A stretch of 64,000 nt of DNA from Dichetophora obliterata. Taxonomy: Eukaryota > Arthropoda > Insecta > Diptera > Sciomyzidae. The notes below the pieces were generated by a model. That model did not search any database, had not been told where the DNA came from, and was given only the letters and a program-made list of their open reading frames with translations. Positions 48,001-61,400 of the stretch are shown piece after piece (the first letter of the stretch is position 1; every line of letters starts with the position of its first letter). The DNA is taken from NCBI GenBank assembly GCA_963920525.1, contig OY986440.1, positions 1,774,673 to 1,838,672 on the forward strand, in the 5' to 3' direction. Position numbers and translations under genes: made by a program.

Positions 48001-51000
48001 CCTACACTCATTACCAATTCCTAGAGAACCCTATGATTTTGAAATTTTATAATTTTGAAATTCTGACGACGGATTCGGATTCAGTGACCCATATTTTGCG
48101 TATGATTTTTTTTTTGCCTTCCCCGAATTCTCAAAACTACAGAAAAAGAAGGTGGCAACCCTATCCACCATCTTGAATTTTAAAATTCTGACTTCAGATT
48201 CGAAATCAGCGACCCCTAAACACTAATAAATGACGTTTAAAATTCTTAAAAAGACATATTATTAGGTGGCAACCCTATTATTTCGAATCTTTATAATTTT
48301 GAAATTCTGACGACGGATTCGGATTCAGTGACCCATATTTTGTTTATGATTTTTTTTTTGCCTTCCCCGAATTCTCAAAACTACAGAAAAAGAAGGTGGC
48401 AACCCTATCCACCATCTTGAATTTTAAAATTCTGACTTCAGATTCGAAATCAGCGACCCCTAAACACTAATAAATGACTACAAACTACAAAAAATAAAGG
48501 TGGCAACCCTATCCACCATCTTGAATTTTAAAATTCTGACCTTAGATTCGAAATCAGCGATAAAATTAATTTTGACCTTGAAAAAACACCCCAGATTAAA
48601 CCGGATATTTTTTCCATAGCGACTCTCACAAAAGCCACATGGCGGCCATCATTAAAAAATTGTCAACTCTGCGCCTCTCCTAAGCGGCCATTATACTTTT
48701 GTGGAAGGAGGAGGAGCCACAAAAACAGCCAGTGTTGTGCAAAAGTTTATGAGAAGTATAAGTGTTGTGTAAATTTGAAACCAGTTTCAATGCCTTCCTA
48801 CACTCATTACCAACTCCTAGAGAACCCTATGATTTTGAAATTTTATAATTTTGAAATTCTGACGACGGATTCGGATTCAGTGACCCATATTTTGCGTATG
48901 ATTTTTTTTTTGCCTTCCCCGAATTCTCAAAACTACAGAAAAAGAAGGTGGCAACCCTATCCACCATCTTGAATTTTAAAATTCTGACTTCAGATTCGAA
49001 ATCAGCGACCCCTAAACACTAATAAATGACTACAAACTACAAAAAATAAAGGTGGCAACCCTATCCACCATCTTGAATTTTAAAATTCTGACCTTAGATT
49101 CGAAATCAGCGATAAAATTAATTTTGACCTTGAAAAAACACCCCAGATTAAACCGGATATTTTTTCCATAGCGACTCTCACAAAAGCCACATGGCGGCCA
49201 TCAATAAAAAATTGTCAACTCTGCGCCTCTCCTAAGCGGCCATTATACTTTTGTGGAAGGAGGAGGAGCCACAAAAACAGCCAGTGTTGTGCAAAAGTTT
49301 ATGAGAAGTATAAGTGTTGTGTAAATTTGAAACCAGTTTCAATGCCTTCCTACACTCATTACCAATTCCTAGAGAACCCTATGATTTTGAAATTTTATAA
49401 TTTTGAAATTCTGACGACGGATTCGGATTCAGTGACCCATATTTTGAGTATGATTTTTTTTTTGCCTTCCCCGAATTCTCAAAACTACAGAAAAAGAAGG
49501 TGGCAACCCTATCCACCATCTTGAATTTTAAAATTCTGACTTCAGATTCGAAATCAGCGACCCCTAAACACTAATAAATGACGTTTAAAATTCTTAAAAA
49601 GACATATTATTAGGTGGCAACCCTATTATTTCGAATCTTTATAATTTTGAAATTCTGACGACGGATTCGGATTCAGTGACCCATATTTTGCGTATGATTT
49701 TTTTTTTGCCTTCCCCGAATTCTCAAAACTACAGAAAAAGAAGGTGGCAACCCTATCCACCATCTTGAATTTTAAAATTCTGACTTCAGATTCGAAATCA
49801 GCGACCCCTAAACACTAATAAATGACTACAAACTACAAAAAATAAAGGTGGCAACCCTATCCACCATCTTGAATTTTAAAATTCTGACCTTAGATTCGAA
49901 ATCAGCGATAAAATTAATTTTGACCTTGAAAAAACACCCCAGATTAAACCGGATATTTTTTCCATAGCGACTCTCACAAAAGCCACATGGCGGCCATCAT
50001 TAAAAAATTGTCAACTCTGCGCCTCTCCTAAGCGGCCATTATACTTTTGTGGAAGGAGGAGGAGCCACAAAAACAGCCAGTGTTGTGCAAAAGTTTATGA
50101 GAAGTATAAGTGTTGTGTAAATTTGAAACCAGTTTCAATGCCTTCCTACACTCATTACCAACTCCTAGAGAACCCTATGATTTTGAAATTTTATAATTTT
50201 GAAATTCTGACGACGGATTCGGATTCAGTGACCCATATTTTGCGTATGATTTTTTTTTTGCCTTCCCCGAATTCTCAAAACTACAGAAAAAGAAGGTGGC
50301 AACCCTATCCACCATCTTGAATTTTAAAATTCTGACTTCAGATTCGAAATCAGCGACCCCTAAACACTAATAAATGACTACAAACTACAAAAAATAAAGG
50401 TGGCAACCCTATCCACCATCTTGAATTTTAAAATTCTGACCTTAGATTCGAAATCAGCGATAAAATTAATTTTGACCTTGAAAAAACACCCCAGATTAAA
50501 CCGGATATTTTTTCCATAGCGACTCTCACAAAAGCCACATGGCGGCCATCAATAAAAAATTGTCAACTCTGTGCCTCTCCTAAGCGGCCATTATACTTTT
50601 GTGGAAGGAGGAGGAGCCACAAAAACAGCCAGTGTTGTGCAAAAGTTTATGAGAAGTATAAGTGTTGTGTAAATTTGAAACCAGTTTCAATGCCTTCCTA
50701 CACTCATTACCAATTCCTAGAGAACCCTATGATTTTGAAATTTTATAATTTTGAAATTCTGACGACGGATTCGGATTCAGTGACCCATATTTTGCGTATG
50801 ATTTTTTTTTTTGCCTTCCCCGAATTCTCAAAACTACAGAAAAAGAAGGTGGCAACCCTATCCACCATCTTGAATTTTAAAATTCTGACTTCAGATTCGA
50901 AATCAGCGACCCCTAAACACTAATAAATGACGTTTAAAATTCTTAAAAAGACATATTATTAGGTGGCAACCCTATTATTTCGAATCTTTATAATTTTGAA

Positions 51001-52820
51001 ATTCTGACGACGGATTCGGATTCAGTGACCCATATTTTGTGTATGATTTTTTTTTTGCCTTCCCCGAATTCTCAAAACTACAGAAAAAGAAGGTGGCAAC
51101 CCTATCCACCATCTTGAATTTTAAAATTCTGACTTCAGATTCGAAATCAGCGACCCCTAAACACTAATAAATGACTACAAACTACAAAAAATAAAGGTGG
51201 CAACCCTATCCACCATCTTGAATTTTAAAATTCTGACCTTAGATTCGAAATCAGCGATAAAATTAATTTTGACCTTGAAAAAACACCCCAGATTAAACCG
51301 GATATTTTTTCCATAGCGACTCTCACAAAAGCCACATGGCGGCCATCATTAAAAAATTGTCAACTCTGCGCCTCTCCTAAGCGGCCATTATACTTTTGTG
51401 GAAGGAGGAGGAGCCACAAAAACAGCCAGTGTTGTGCAAAAGTTTATGAGAAGTATAAGTGTTGTGTAAATTTGAAACCAGTTTCAATGCCTTCCTACAC
51501 TCATTACCAATTCCTAGAGAACCCTATGATTTTGAAATTTTATAATTTTGAAATTCTGACGACGGATTCGGATTCAGTGACCCATATTTTGTGTATGATT
51601 TTTTTTTTGCCTTCCCCGAATTCTCAAAACTACAGAAAAAGAAGGTGGCAACCCTATCCACCATCTTGAATTTTAAAATTCTGACTTCAGATTCGAAATC
51701 AGCGACCCCTAAACACTAATAAATGACTACAAACTACAAAAAATAAAGGTGGCAACCCTATCCACCATCTTGAATTTTAAAATTCTGACCTTAGATTCGA
51801 AATCAGCGATAAAATTAATTTTGACCTTGAAAAAACACCCCAGATTAAACCGGATATTTTTTCCATAGCGACTCTCACAAAAGCCACATGGCGGCCATCA
51901 TTAAAAAATTGTCAACTCTGCGCCTCTCCTAAGCGGCCATTATACTTTTGTGGAAGGAGGAGGAGCCACAAGAACAGCCAGTGTTGTGCAAAAGTTTATG
52001 AGAAGTATAAGTGTTGTGTAAATTTGAAACCAGTTTCAATGCCTTCCTACACTCATTACCAATTCCTAGAGAACCCTATGATTTTGAAATTTTATAATTT
52101 TGAAATTCTGACGACGGATTCGGATTCAGTGACCCATATTTTGTGTATGATTTTTTTTTTGCCTTCCCCGAATTCTCAAAACTACAGAAAAAGAAGGTGG
52201 CAACCCTATCCACCATCTTGAATTTTAAAATTCTGACTTCAGATTCGAAATCAGCGACCCCTAAACACTAATAAATGACGTTTAAAATTCTTAAAAAGAC
52301 ATATTATTAGGTGGCAACCCTATTATTTCGAATCTTTATAATTTTGAAATTCTGACGACGGATTCGGATTCAGTGACCCATATTTTGCATATGATTTTTT
52401 TTTTTGCCTTCCCCGAATTCTCAAAACTACAGAAAAAGAAGGTGGCAACCCTATCCACCATCTTGAATTTTAAAATTCTGACTTCAGATTCGAAATCAGC
52501 GACCCCTAAACACTAATAAATGACTACAAACTACAAAAAATAAAGGTGGCAACCCTATCCACCATCTTGAATTTTAAAATTCTGACCTTAGATTCGAAAT
52601 CAGCGATAAAATTAATTTTGACCTTGAAAAAACACCCCAGATTAAACCGGATATTTTTTCCATAGCGACTCTCACAAAAGCCACATGGCGGCCATCATTA
52701 AAAAATTGTCAACTCTGCGCCTCTCCTAAGCGGCCATTATACTTTTGTGGAAGGAGGAGGAGCCACAAAAACAGCCAGTGTTGTGCAAAAGTTTATGAGA
52801 AGTATAAGTGTTGTGTAAAT
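45040..52820 (+). repeat. Type C higher-order repeat, block 2 (7781 bp, 11 monomers)
   Basis: Monomer starts: 45040, 45834, 46630, 47427 (552), 47979, 48775 (552), 49327, 50123 (552), 50675, 51472 (552), 52024. The opening marked monomer has GGCAGCCC near 45330 and CACTGACC near 45510. From 47427 to 52023 short and long monomers alternate strictly (552, 796, 552, 796, 552, 797, 552). The short ones at 47427, 48775 and 50123 carry CAACTCCTAG and CATCAATAAA. Confidence 0.9.
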
Positions 52821-55800
52821 TTGAAACCAGTTTCAATGCCTTCCTACACTCATTACCAATTCCTAGAGAACCCTATGATTTTGAAATTTTATAATTTTGA
52901 AATTCTGACGACGGATTCGGATTCAGTGACCCATATTTTGCGTATGATTTTTTTTTTGCCTTCCCCGAATTCTCAAAACTACAGAAAAAGAAGGTGGCAA
53001 CCCTATCCACCATCTTGAATTTTAAAATTCTGACTTCAGATTCGAAATCAGCGACCCCTAAACACTAATAAATGACGTTTAAAATTCTTAAAAAGACATA
53101 TTATTAGGTGGCAGCCCTATTATTTCGAATCTTTATAATTTTGAAATTCCGACGACGGATTCGGATTCAGTGACCCATATTTTGTGTATGATTTTTTTTG
53201 CCTTCCCCGAATTCTCAAAACTACAGAAAAAGAAGGTGGCAACCCTATCCACCATCTTGAATTTTAAAATTCTGACTTCAGATTCGAAATCACTGACCCC
53301 TAAACACTAATAAATGACTACAAACTACAAAAAATAAAGGTGGCAACCCTATCCACCATCTTGAATTTTAAAATTCTGACCTTAGATTCGAAATCAGCGA
53401 TAAAATTAATTTTGACCTTGAAAAAACACCCCAGATTAAACCGGATATTTTTTCCATAGCGACTCTCACAAAAGCCACATGGCGGCCATCATTAAAAAAT
53501 TGTCAACTCTGCGCCTCTCCTAAGCGGCCATTATACTTTTGTGGAAGGAGGAGGAGCCACAAGAACAGCCAGTGTTGTGCAAAAGTTTATGAGAAGTATA
53601 AGTGTTGTGTAAATTTGAAACCAGTTTCAATGCCTTCCTACACTCATTACCAATTCCTAGAGAACCCTATGATTTTGAAATTTTATAATTTTGAAATTCT
53701 GACGACGGATTCGGATTCAGTGACCCATATTTTGCGTATGATTTTTTTTTTGCCTTCCCCGAATTCTCAAAACTACAGAAAAAGAAGGTGGCAACCCTAT
53801 CCACCATCTTGAATTTTAAAATTCTGACTTCAGATTCGAAATCAGCGACCCCTAAACACTAATAAATGACGTTTAAAATTCTTAAAAAGACATATTATTA
53901 GGTGGCAACCCTATTATTTCGAATCTTTATAATTTTGAAATTCTGACGACGGATTCGGATTCAGTGACCCATATTTTGTGTATGATTTTTTTTTTGCCTT
54001 CCCCGAATTCTCAAAACTACAGAAAAAGAAGGTGGCAACCCTATCCACCATCTTGAATTTTAAAATTCTGACTTCAGATTCGAAATCAGCGACCCCTAAA
54101 CACTAATAAATGACTACAAACTACAAAAAATAAAGGTGGCAACCCTATCCACCATCTTGAATTTTAAAATTCTGACCTTAGATTCGAAATCAGCGATAAA
54201 ATTAATTTTGACCTTGAAAAAACACCCCAGATTAAACCGGATATTTTTTCCATAGCGACTCTCACAAAAGCCACATGGCGGCCATCATTAAAAAATTGTC
54301 AACTCTGCGCCTCTCCTAAGCGGCCATTATACTTTTGTGGAAGGAGGAGGAGCCACAAAAACAGCCAGTGTTGTGCAAAAGTTTATGAGAAGTATAAGTG
54401 TTGTGTAAATTTGAAACCAGTTTCAATGCCTTCCTACACTCATTACCAATTCCTAGAGAACCCTATGATTTTGAAATTTTATAATTTTGAAATTCTGACG
54501 ACGGATTCGGATTCAGTGACCCATATTTTGTGTATGATTTTTTTTTTGCCTTCCCCGAATTCTCAAAACTACAGAAAAAGAAGGTGGCAACCCTATCCAC
54601 CATCTTGAATTTTAAAATTCTGACTTCAGATTCGAAATCAGCGACCCCTAAACACTAATAAATGACGTTTAAAATTCTTAAAAAGACATATTATTAGGTG
54701 GCAACCCTATTATTTCGAATCTTTATAATTTTGAAATTCTGACGACGGATTCGGATTCAGTGACCCATATTTTGCGTATGATTTTTTTTTTGCCTTCCCC
54801 GAATTCTCAAAACTACAGAAAAAGAAGGTGGCAACCCTATCCACCATCTTGAATTTTAAAATTCTGACTTCAGATTCGAAATCAGCGACCCCTAAACACT
54901 AATAAATGACTACAAACTACAAAAAATAAAGGTGGCAACCCTATCCACCATCTTGAATTTTAAAATTCTGACCTTAGATTCGAAATCAGCGATAAAATTA
55001 ATTTTGACCTTGAAAAAACACCCCAGATTAAACCGGATATTTTTTCCATAGCGACTCTCACAAAAGCCACATGGCGGCCATCATTAAAAAATTGTCAACT
55101 CTGCGCCTCTCCTAAGCGGCCATTATACTTTTGTGGAAGGAGGAGGAGCCACAAAAACAGCCAGTGTTGTGCAAAAGTTTATGAGAAGTATAAGTGTTGT
55201 GTAAATTTGAAACCAGTTTCAATGCCTTCCTACACTCATTACCAACTCCTAGAGAACCCTATGATTTTGAAATTTTATAATTTTGAAATTCTGACGACGG
55301 ATTCGGATTCAGTGACCCATATTTTGCGTATGATTTTTTTTTTGCCTTCCCCGAATTCTCAAAACTACAGAAAAAGAAGGTGGCAACCCTATCCACCATC
55401 TTGAATTTTAAAATTCTGACTTCAGATTCGAAATCAGCGACCCCTAAACACTAATAAATGACTACAAACTACAAAAAATAAAGGTGGCAACCCTATCCAC
55501 CATCTTGAATTTTAAAATTCTGACCTTAGATTCGAAATCAGCGATAAAATTAATTTTGACCTTGAAAAAACACCCCAGATTAAACCGGATATTTTTTCCA
55601 TAGCGACTCTCACAAAAGCCACATGGCGGCCATCAATAAAAAATTGTCAACTCTGTGCCTCTCCTAAGCGGCCATTATACTTTTGTGGAAGGAGGAGGAG
55701 CCACAAAAACAGCCAGTGTTGTGCAAAAGTTTATGAGAAGTATAAGTGTTGTGTAAATTTGAAACCAGTTTCAATGCCTTCCTACACTCATTACCAATTC

Positions 55801-58453
55801 CTAGAGAACCCTATGATTTTGAAATTTTATAATTTTGAAATTCTGACGACGGATTCGGATTCAGTGACCCATATTTTGCGTATGATTTTTTTTTTGCCTT
55901 CCCCGAATTCTCAAAACTACAGAAAAAGAAGGTGGCAACCCTATCCACCATCTTGAATTTTAAAATTCTGACTTCAGATTCGAAATCAGCGACCCCTAAA
56001 CACTAATAAATGACTACAAACTACAAAAAATAAAGGTGGCAACCCTATCCACCATCTTGAATTTTAAAATTCTGACCTTAGATTCGAAATCAGCGATAAA
56101 ATTAATTTTGACCTTGAAAAAACACCCCAGATTAAACCGGATATTTTTTCCATAGCGACTCTCACAAAAGCCACATGGCGGCCATCATTAAAAAATTGTC
56201 AACTCTGCGCCTCTCCTAAGCGGCCATTATACTTTTGTGGAAGGAGGAGGAGCCACAAAAACAGCCAGTGTTGTGCAAAAGTTTATGAGAAGTATAAGTG
56301 TTGTGTAAATTTGAAACCAGTTTCAATGCCTTCCTACACTCATTACCAACTCCTAGAGAACCCTATGATTTTGAAATTTTATAATTTTGAAATTCTGACG
56401 ACGGATTCGGATTCAGTGACCCATATTTTGCGTATGATTTTTTTTTTGCCTTCCCCGAATTCTCAAAACTACAGAAAAAGAAGGTGGCAACCCTATCCAC
56501 CATCTTGAATTTTAAAATTCTGACTTCAGATTCGAAATCAGCGACCCCTAAACACTAATAAATGACTACAAACTACAAAAAATAAAGGTGGCAACCCTAT
56601 CCACCATCTTGAATTTTAAAATTCTGACCTTAGATTCGAAATCAGCGATAAAATTAATTTTGACCTTGAAAAAACACCCCAGATTAAACCGGATATTTTT
56701 TCCATAGCGACTCTCACAAAAGCCACATGGCGGCCATCAATAAAAAATTGTCAACTCTGCGCCTCTCCTAAGCGGCCATTATACTTTTGTGGAAGGAGGA
56801 GGAGCCACAAAAACAGCCAGTGTTGTGCAAAAGTTTATGAGAAGTATAAGTGTTGTGTAAATTTGAAACCAGTTTCAATGCCTTCCTACACTCATTACCA
56901 ATTCCTAGAGAACCCTATGATTTTGAAATTTTATAATTTTGAAATTCTGACGACGGATTCGGATTCAGTGACCCATATTTTGTGTATGATTTTTTTTTTG
57001 CCTTCCCCGAATTCTCAAAACTACAGAAAAAGAAGGTGGCAACCCTATCCACCATCTTGAATTTTAAAATTCTGACTTCAGATTCGAAATCAGCGACCCC
57101 TAAACACTAATAAATGACGTTTAAAATTCTTAAAAAGACATATTATTAGGTGGCAACCCTATTATTTCGAATCTTTATAATTTTGAAATTCTGACGACGG
57201 ATTCGGATTCAGTGACCCATATTTTGTTTATGATTTTTTTTTTGCCTTCCCCGAATTCTCAAAACTACAGAAAAATAAGGTGGCAACCCTATCCACCATC
57301 TTGAATTTTAAAATTCTGACTTCAGATTCGAAATCAGCGACCCCTAAACACTAATAAATGACTACAAACTACAAAAAATAAAGGTGGCAACCCTATCCAC
57401 CATCTTAAATTTTAAAATTCTGACCTTAGATTCGAAATCAGCGATAAAATTAATTTTGACCTTGAAAAAACACCCCAGATTAAACCGGATATTTTTTCCA
57501 TAGCGACTCTCACAAAAGCCACATGGCGGCCATCATTAAAAAATTGTCAACTCTGCGCCTCTCCTAAGCGGCCATTATACTTTTGTGGAAGGAGGAGGAG
57601 CCACAAAAACAGCCAGTGTTGTGCAAAAGTTTATGAGAAGTATAAGTGTTGTGTAAATTTGAAACCAGTTTCAATGCCTTCCTACACTCATTACCAATTC
57701 CTAGAGAACCCTATGATTTTGAAATTTTATAATTTTGAAATTCTGACGACGGATTCGGATTCAGTGACCCATATTTTGTCTATGATTTTTTTTTGCCTTC
57801 CCCGAATTCTCAAAACTACAGAAAAAGAAGGTGGCAACCCTATCCACCATCTTGAATTTTAAAATTCTGACTTCAGATTCGAAATCAGCGACCCCTAAAC
57901 ACTAATAAATGACGTTTAAAATTCTTAAAAAGACATATTATTAGGTGGCAACCCTATTATTTCGAATCTTTATAATTTTGAAATTCTGACGACGGATTCG
58001 GATTCAGTGACCCATATTTTGTGTATGATTTTTTTTTTGCCTTCCCCGAATTCTCAAAACTACAGAAAAAGAAGGTGGCAACCCTATCCACCATCTTGAA
58101 TTTTAAAATTCTGACTTCAGATTCGAAATCAGCGACCCCTAAACACTAATAAATGACTACAAACTACAAAAAATAAAGGTGGCAACCCTATCCACCATCT
58201 TGAATTTTAAAATTCTGACCTTAGATTCGAAATCAGCGATAAAATTAATTTTGACCTTGAAAAAACACCCCAGATTAAACCGGATATTTTTTCCATAGCG
58301 ACTCTCACAAAAGCCACATGGCGGCCATCATTAAAAAATTGTCAACTCTGCGCCTCTCCTAAGCGGCCATTATACTTTTGTGGAAGGAGGAGGAGCCACA
58401 AAAACAGCCAGTGTTGTGCAAAAGTTTATGAGAAGTATAAGTGTTGTGTAAAT
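52821..58453 (+). repeat. Type C higher-order repeat, block 3 (5633 bp, 8 monomers)
   Basis: Monomer starts: 52821, 53615, 54411, 55207 (552), 55759 (552), 56311 (552), 56863, 57659. It opens with the marked monomer (GGCAGCCC near 53112, CACTGACC near 53291). It parallels block 4 monomer by monomer, except that 55759 has lost one 244-bp subrepeat relative to 61392. It shares with block 4 the pair AAAATAAGG (near 57272) and CTTAAATTTT (near 57405). Confidence 0.92.
55207..56862 (+). repeat. Three consecutive 552-bp monomers
   Basis: Monomers at 55207, 55759 and 56311 are all single-subrepeat forms, the only run of three in the window. The first and third carry CAACTCCTAG and CATCAATAAA; the middle one does not. 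In block 4 the middle position (61392) is a 796-bp monomer. The run therefore arose by loss of one 244-bp subrepeat from a long monomer. Confidence 0.93.
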
Positions 58454-61400
58454 TTGAAACCAGTTTCAATGCCTTCCTACACTCATTACCAATTCCTAGA
58501 GAACCCTATGATTTTGAAATTTTATAATTTTGAAATTCTGACGACGGATTCGGATTCAGTGACCCATATTTTGCGTATGATTTTTTTTTTGCCTTCCCCG
58601 AATTCTCAAAACTACAGAAAAAGAAGGTGGCAACCCTATCCACCATCTTGAATTTTAAAATTCTGACTTCAGATTCGAAATCAGCGACCCCTAAACACTA
58701 ATAAATGACGTTTAAAATTCTTAAAAAGACATATTATTAGGTGGCAGCCCTATTATTTCGAATCTTTATAATTTTGAAATTCCGACGACGGATTCGGATT
58801 CAGTGACCCATATTTTGTGTATGATTTTTTTTGCCTTCCCCGAATTCTCAAAACTACAGAAAAAGAAGGTGGCAACCCTATCCACCATCTTGAATTTTAA
58901 AATTCTGACTTCAGATTCGAAATCACTGACCCCTAAACACTAATAAATGACTACAAACTACAAAAAATAAAGGTGGCAACCCTATCCACCATCTTGAATT
59001 TTAAAATTCTGACCTTAGATTCGAAATCAGCGATAAAATTAATTTTGACCTTGAAAAAACACCCCAGATTAAACCGGATATTTTTTCCATAGCGACTCTC
59101 ACAAAAGCCACATGGCGGCCATCATTAAAAAATTGTCAACTCTGCGCCTCTCCTAAGCGGCCATTATACTTTTGTGGAAGGAGGAGGAGCCACAAGAACA
59201 GCCAGTGTTGTGCAAAAGTTTATGAGAAGTATAAGTGTTGTGTAAATTTGAAACCAGTTTCAATGCCTTCCTACACTCATTACCAATTCCTAGAGAACCC
59301 TATGATTTTGAAATTTTATAATTTTGAAATTCTGACGACGGATTCGGATTCAGTGACCCATATTTTGCGTATGATTTTTTTTTTGCCTTCCCCGAATTCT
59401 CAAAACTACAGAAAAAGAAGGTGGCAACCCTATCCACCATCTTGAATTTTAAAATTCTGACTTCAGATTCGAAATCAGCGACCCCTAAACACTAATAAAT
59501 GACGTTTAAAATTCTTAAAAAGACATATTATTAGGTGGCAACCCTATTATTTCGAATCTTTATAATTTTGAAATTCTGACGACGGATTCGGATTCAGTGA
59601 CCCATATTTTGTGTATGATTTTTTTTTTGCCTTCCCCGAATTCTCAAAACTACAGAAAAAGAAGGTGGCAACCCTATCCACCATCTTGAATTTTAAAATT
59701 CTGACTTCAGATTCGAAATCAGCGACCCCTAAACACTAATAAATGACTACAAACTACAAAAAATAAAGGTGGCAACCCTATCCACCATCTTGAATTTTAA
59801 AATTCTGACCTTAGATTCGAAATCAGCGATAAAATTAATTTTGACCTTGAAAAAACACCCCAGATTAAACCGGATATTTTTTCCATAGCGACTCTCACAA
59901 AAGCCACATGGCGGCCATCATTAAAAAATTGTCAACTCTGCGCCTCTCCTAAGCGGCCATTATACTTTTGTGGAAGGAGGAGGAGCCACAAAAACAGCCA
60001 GTGTTGTGCAAAAGTTTATGAGAAGTATAAGTGTTGTGTAAATTTGAAACCAGTTTCAATGCCTTCCTACACTCATTACCAATTCCTAGAGAACCCTATG
60101 ATTTTGAAATTTTATAATTTTGAAATTCTGACGACGGATTCGGATTCAGTGACCCATATTTTGTGTATGATTTTTTTTTTGCCTTCCCCGAATTCTCAAA
60201 ACTACAGAAAAAGAAGGTGGCAACCCTATCCACCATCTTGAATTTTAAAATTCTGACTTCAGATTCGAAATCAGCGACCCCTAAACACTAATAAATGACG
60301 TTTAAAATTCTTAAAAAGACATATTATTAGGTGGCAACCCTATTATTTCGAATCTTTATAATTTTGAAATTCTGACGACGGATTCGGATTCAGTGACCCA
60401 TATTTTGCGTATGATTTTTTTTTTGCCTTCCCCGAATTCTCAAAACTACAGAAAAAGAAGGTGGCAACCCTATCCACCATCTTGAATTTTAAAATTCTGA
60501 CTTCAGATTCGAAATCAGCGACCCCTAAACACTAATAAATGACTACAAACTACAAAAAATAAAGGTGGCAACCCTATCCACCATCTTGAATTTTAAAATT
60601 CTGACCTTAGATTCGAAATCAGCGATAAAATTAATTTTGACCTTGAAAAAACACCCCAGATTAAACCGGATATTTTTTCCATAGCGACTCTCACAAAAGC
60701 CACATGGCGGCCATCATTAAAAAATTGTCAACTCTGCGCCTCTCCTAAGCGGCCATTATACTTTTGTGGAAGGAGGAGGAGCCACAAAAACAGCCAGTGT
60801 TGTGCAAAAGTTTATGAGAAGTATAAGTGTTGTGTAAATTTGAAACCAGTTTCAATGCCTTCCTACACTCATTACCAACTCCTAGAGAACCCTATGATTT
60901 TGAAATTTTATAATTTTGAAATTCTGACGACGGATTCGGATTCAGTGACCCATATTTTGCGTATGATTTTTTTTTTGCCTTCCCCGAATTCTCAAAACTA
61001 CAGAAAAAGAAGGTGGCAACCCTATCCACCATCTTGAATTTTAAAATTCTGACTTCAGATTCGAAATCAGCGACCCCTAAACACTAATAAATGACTACAA
61101 ACTACAAAAAATAAAGGTGGCAACCCTATCCACCATCTTGAATTTTAAAATTCTGACCTTAGATTCGAAATCAGCGATAAAATTAATTTTGACCTTGAAA
61201 AAACACCCCAGATTAAACCGGATATTTTTTCCATAGCGACTCTCACAAAAGCCACATGGCGGCCATCAATAAAAAATTGTCAACTCTGTGCCTCTCCTAA
61301 GCGGCCATTATACTTTTGTGGAAGGAGGAGGAGCCACAAAAACAGCCAGTGTTGTGCAAAAGTTTATGAGAAGTATAAGTGTTGTGTAAATTTGAAACCA

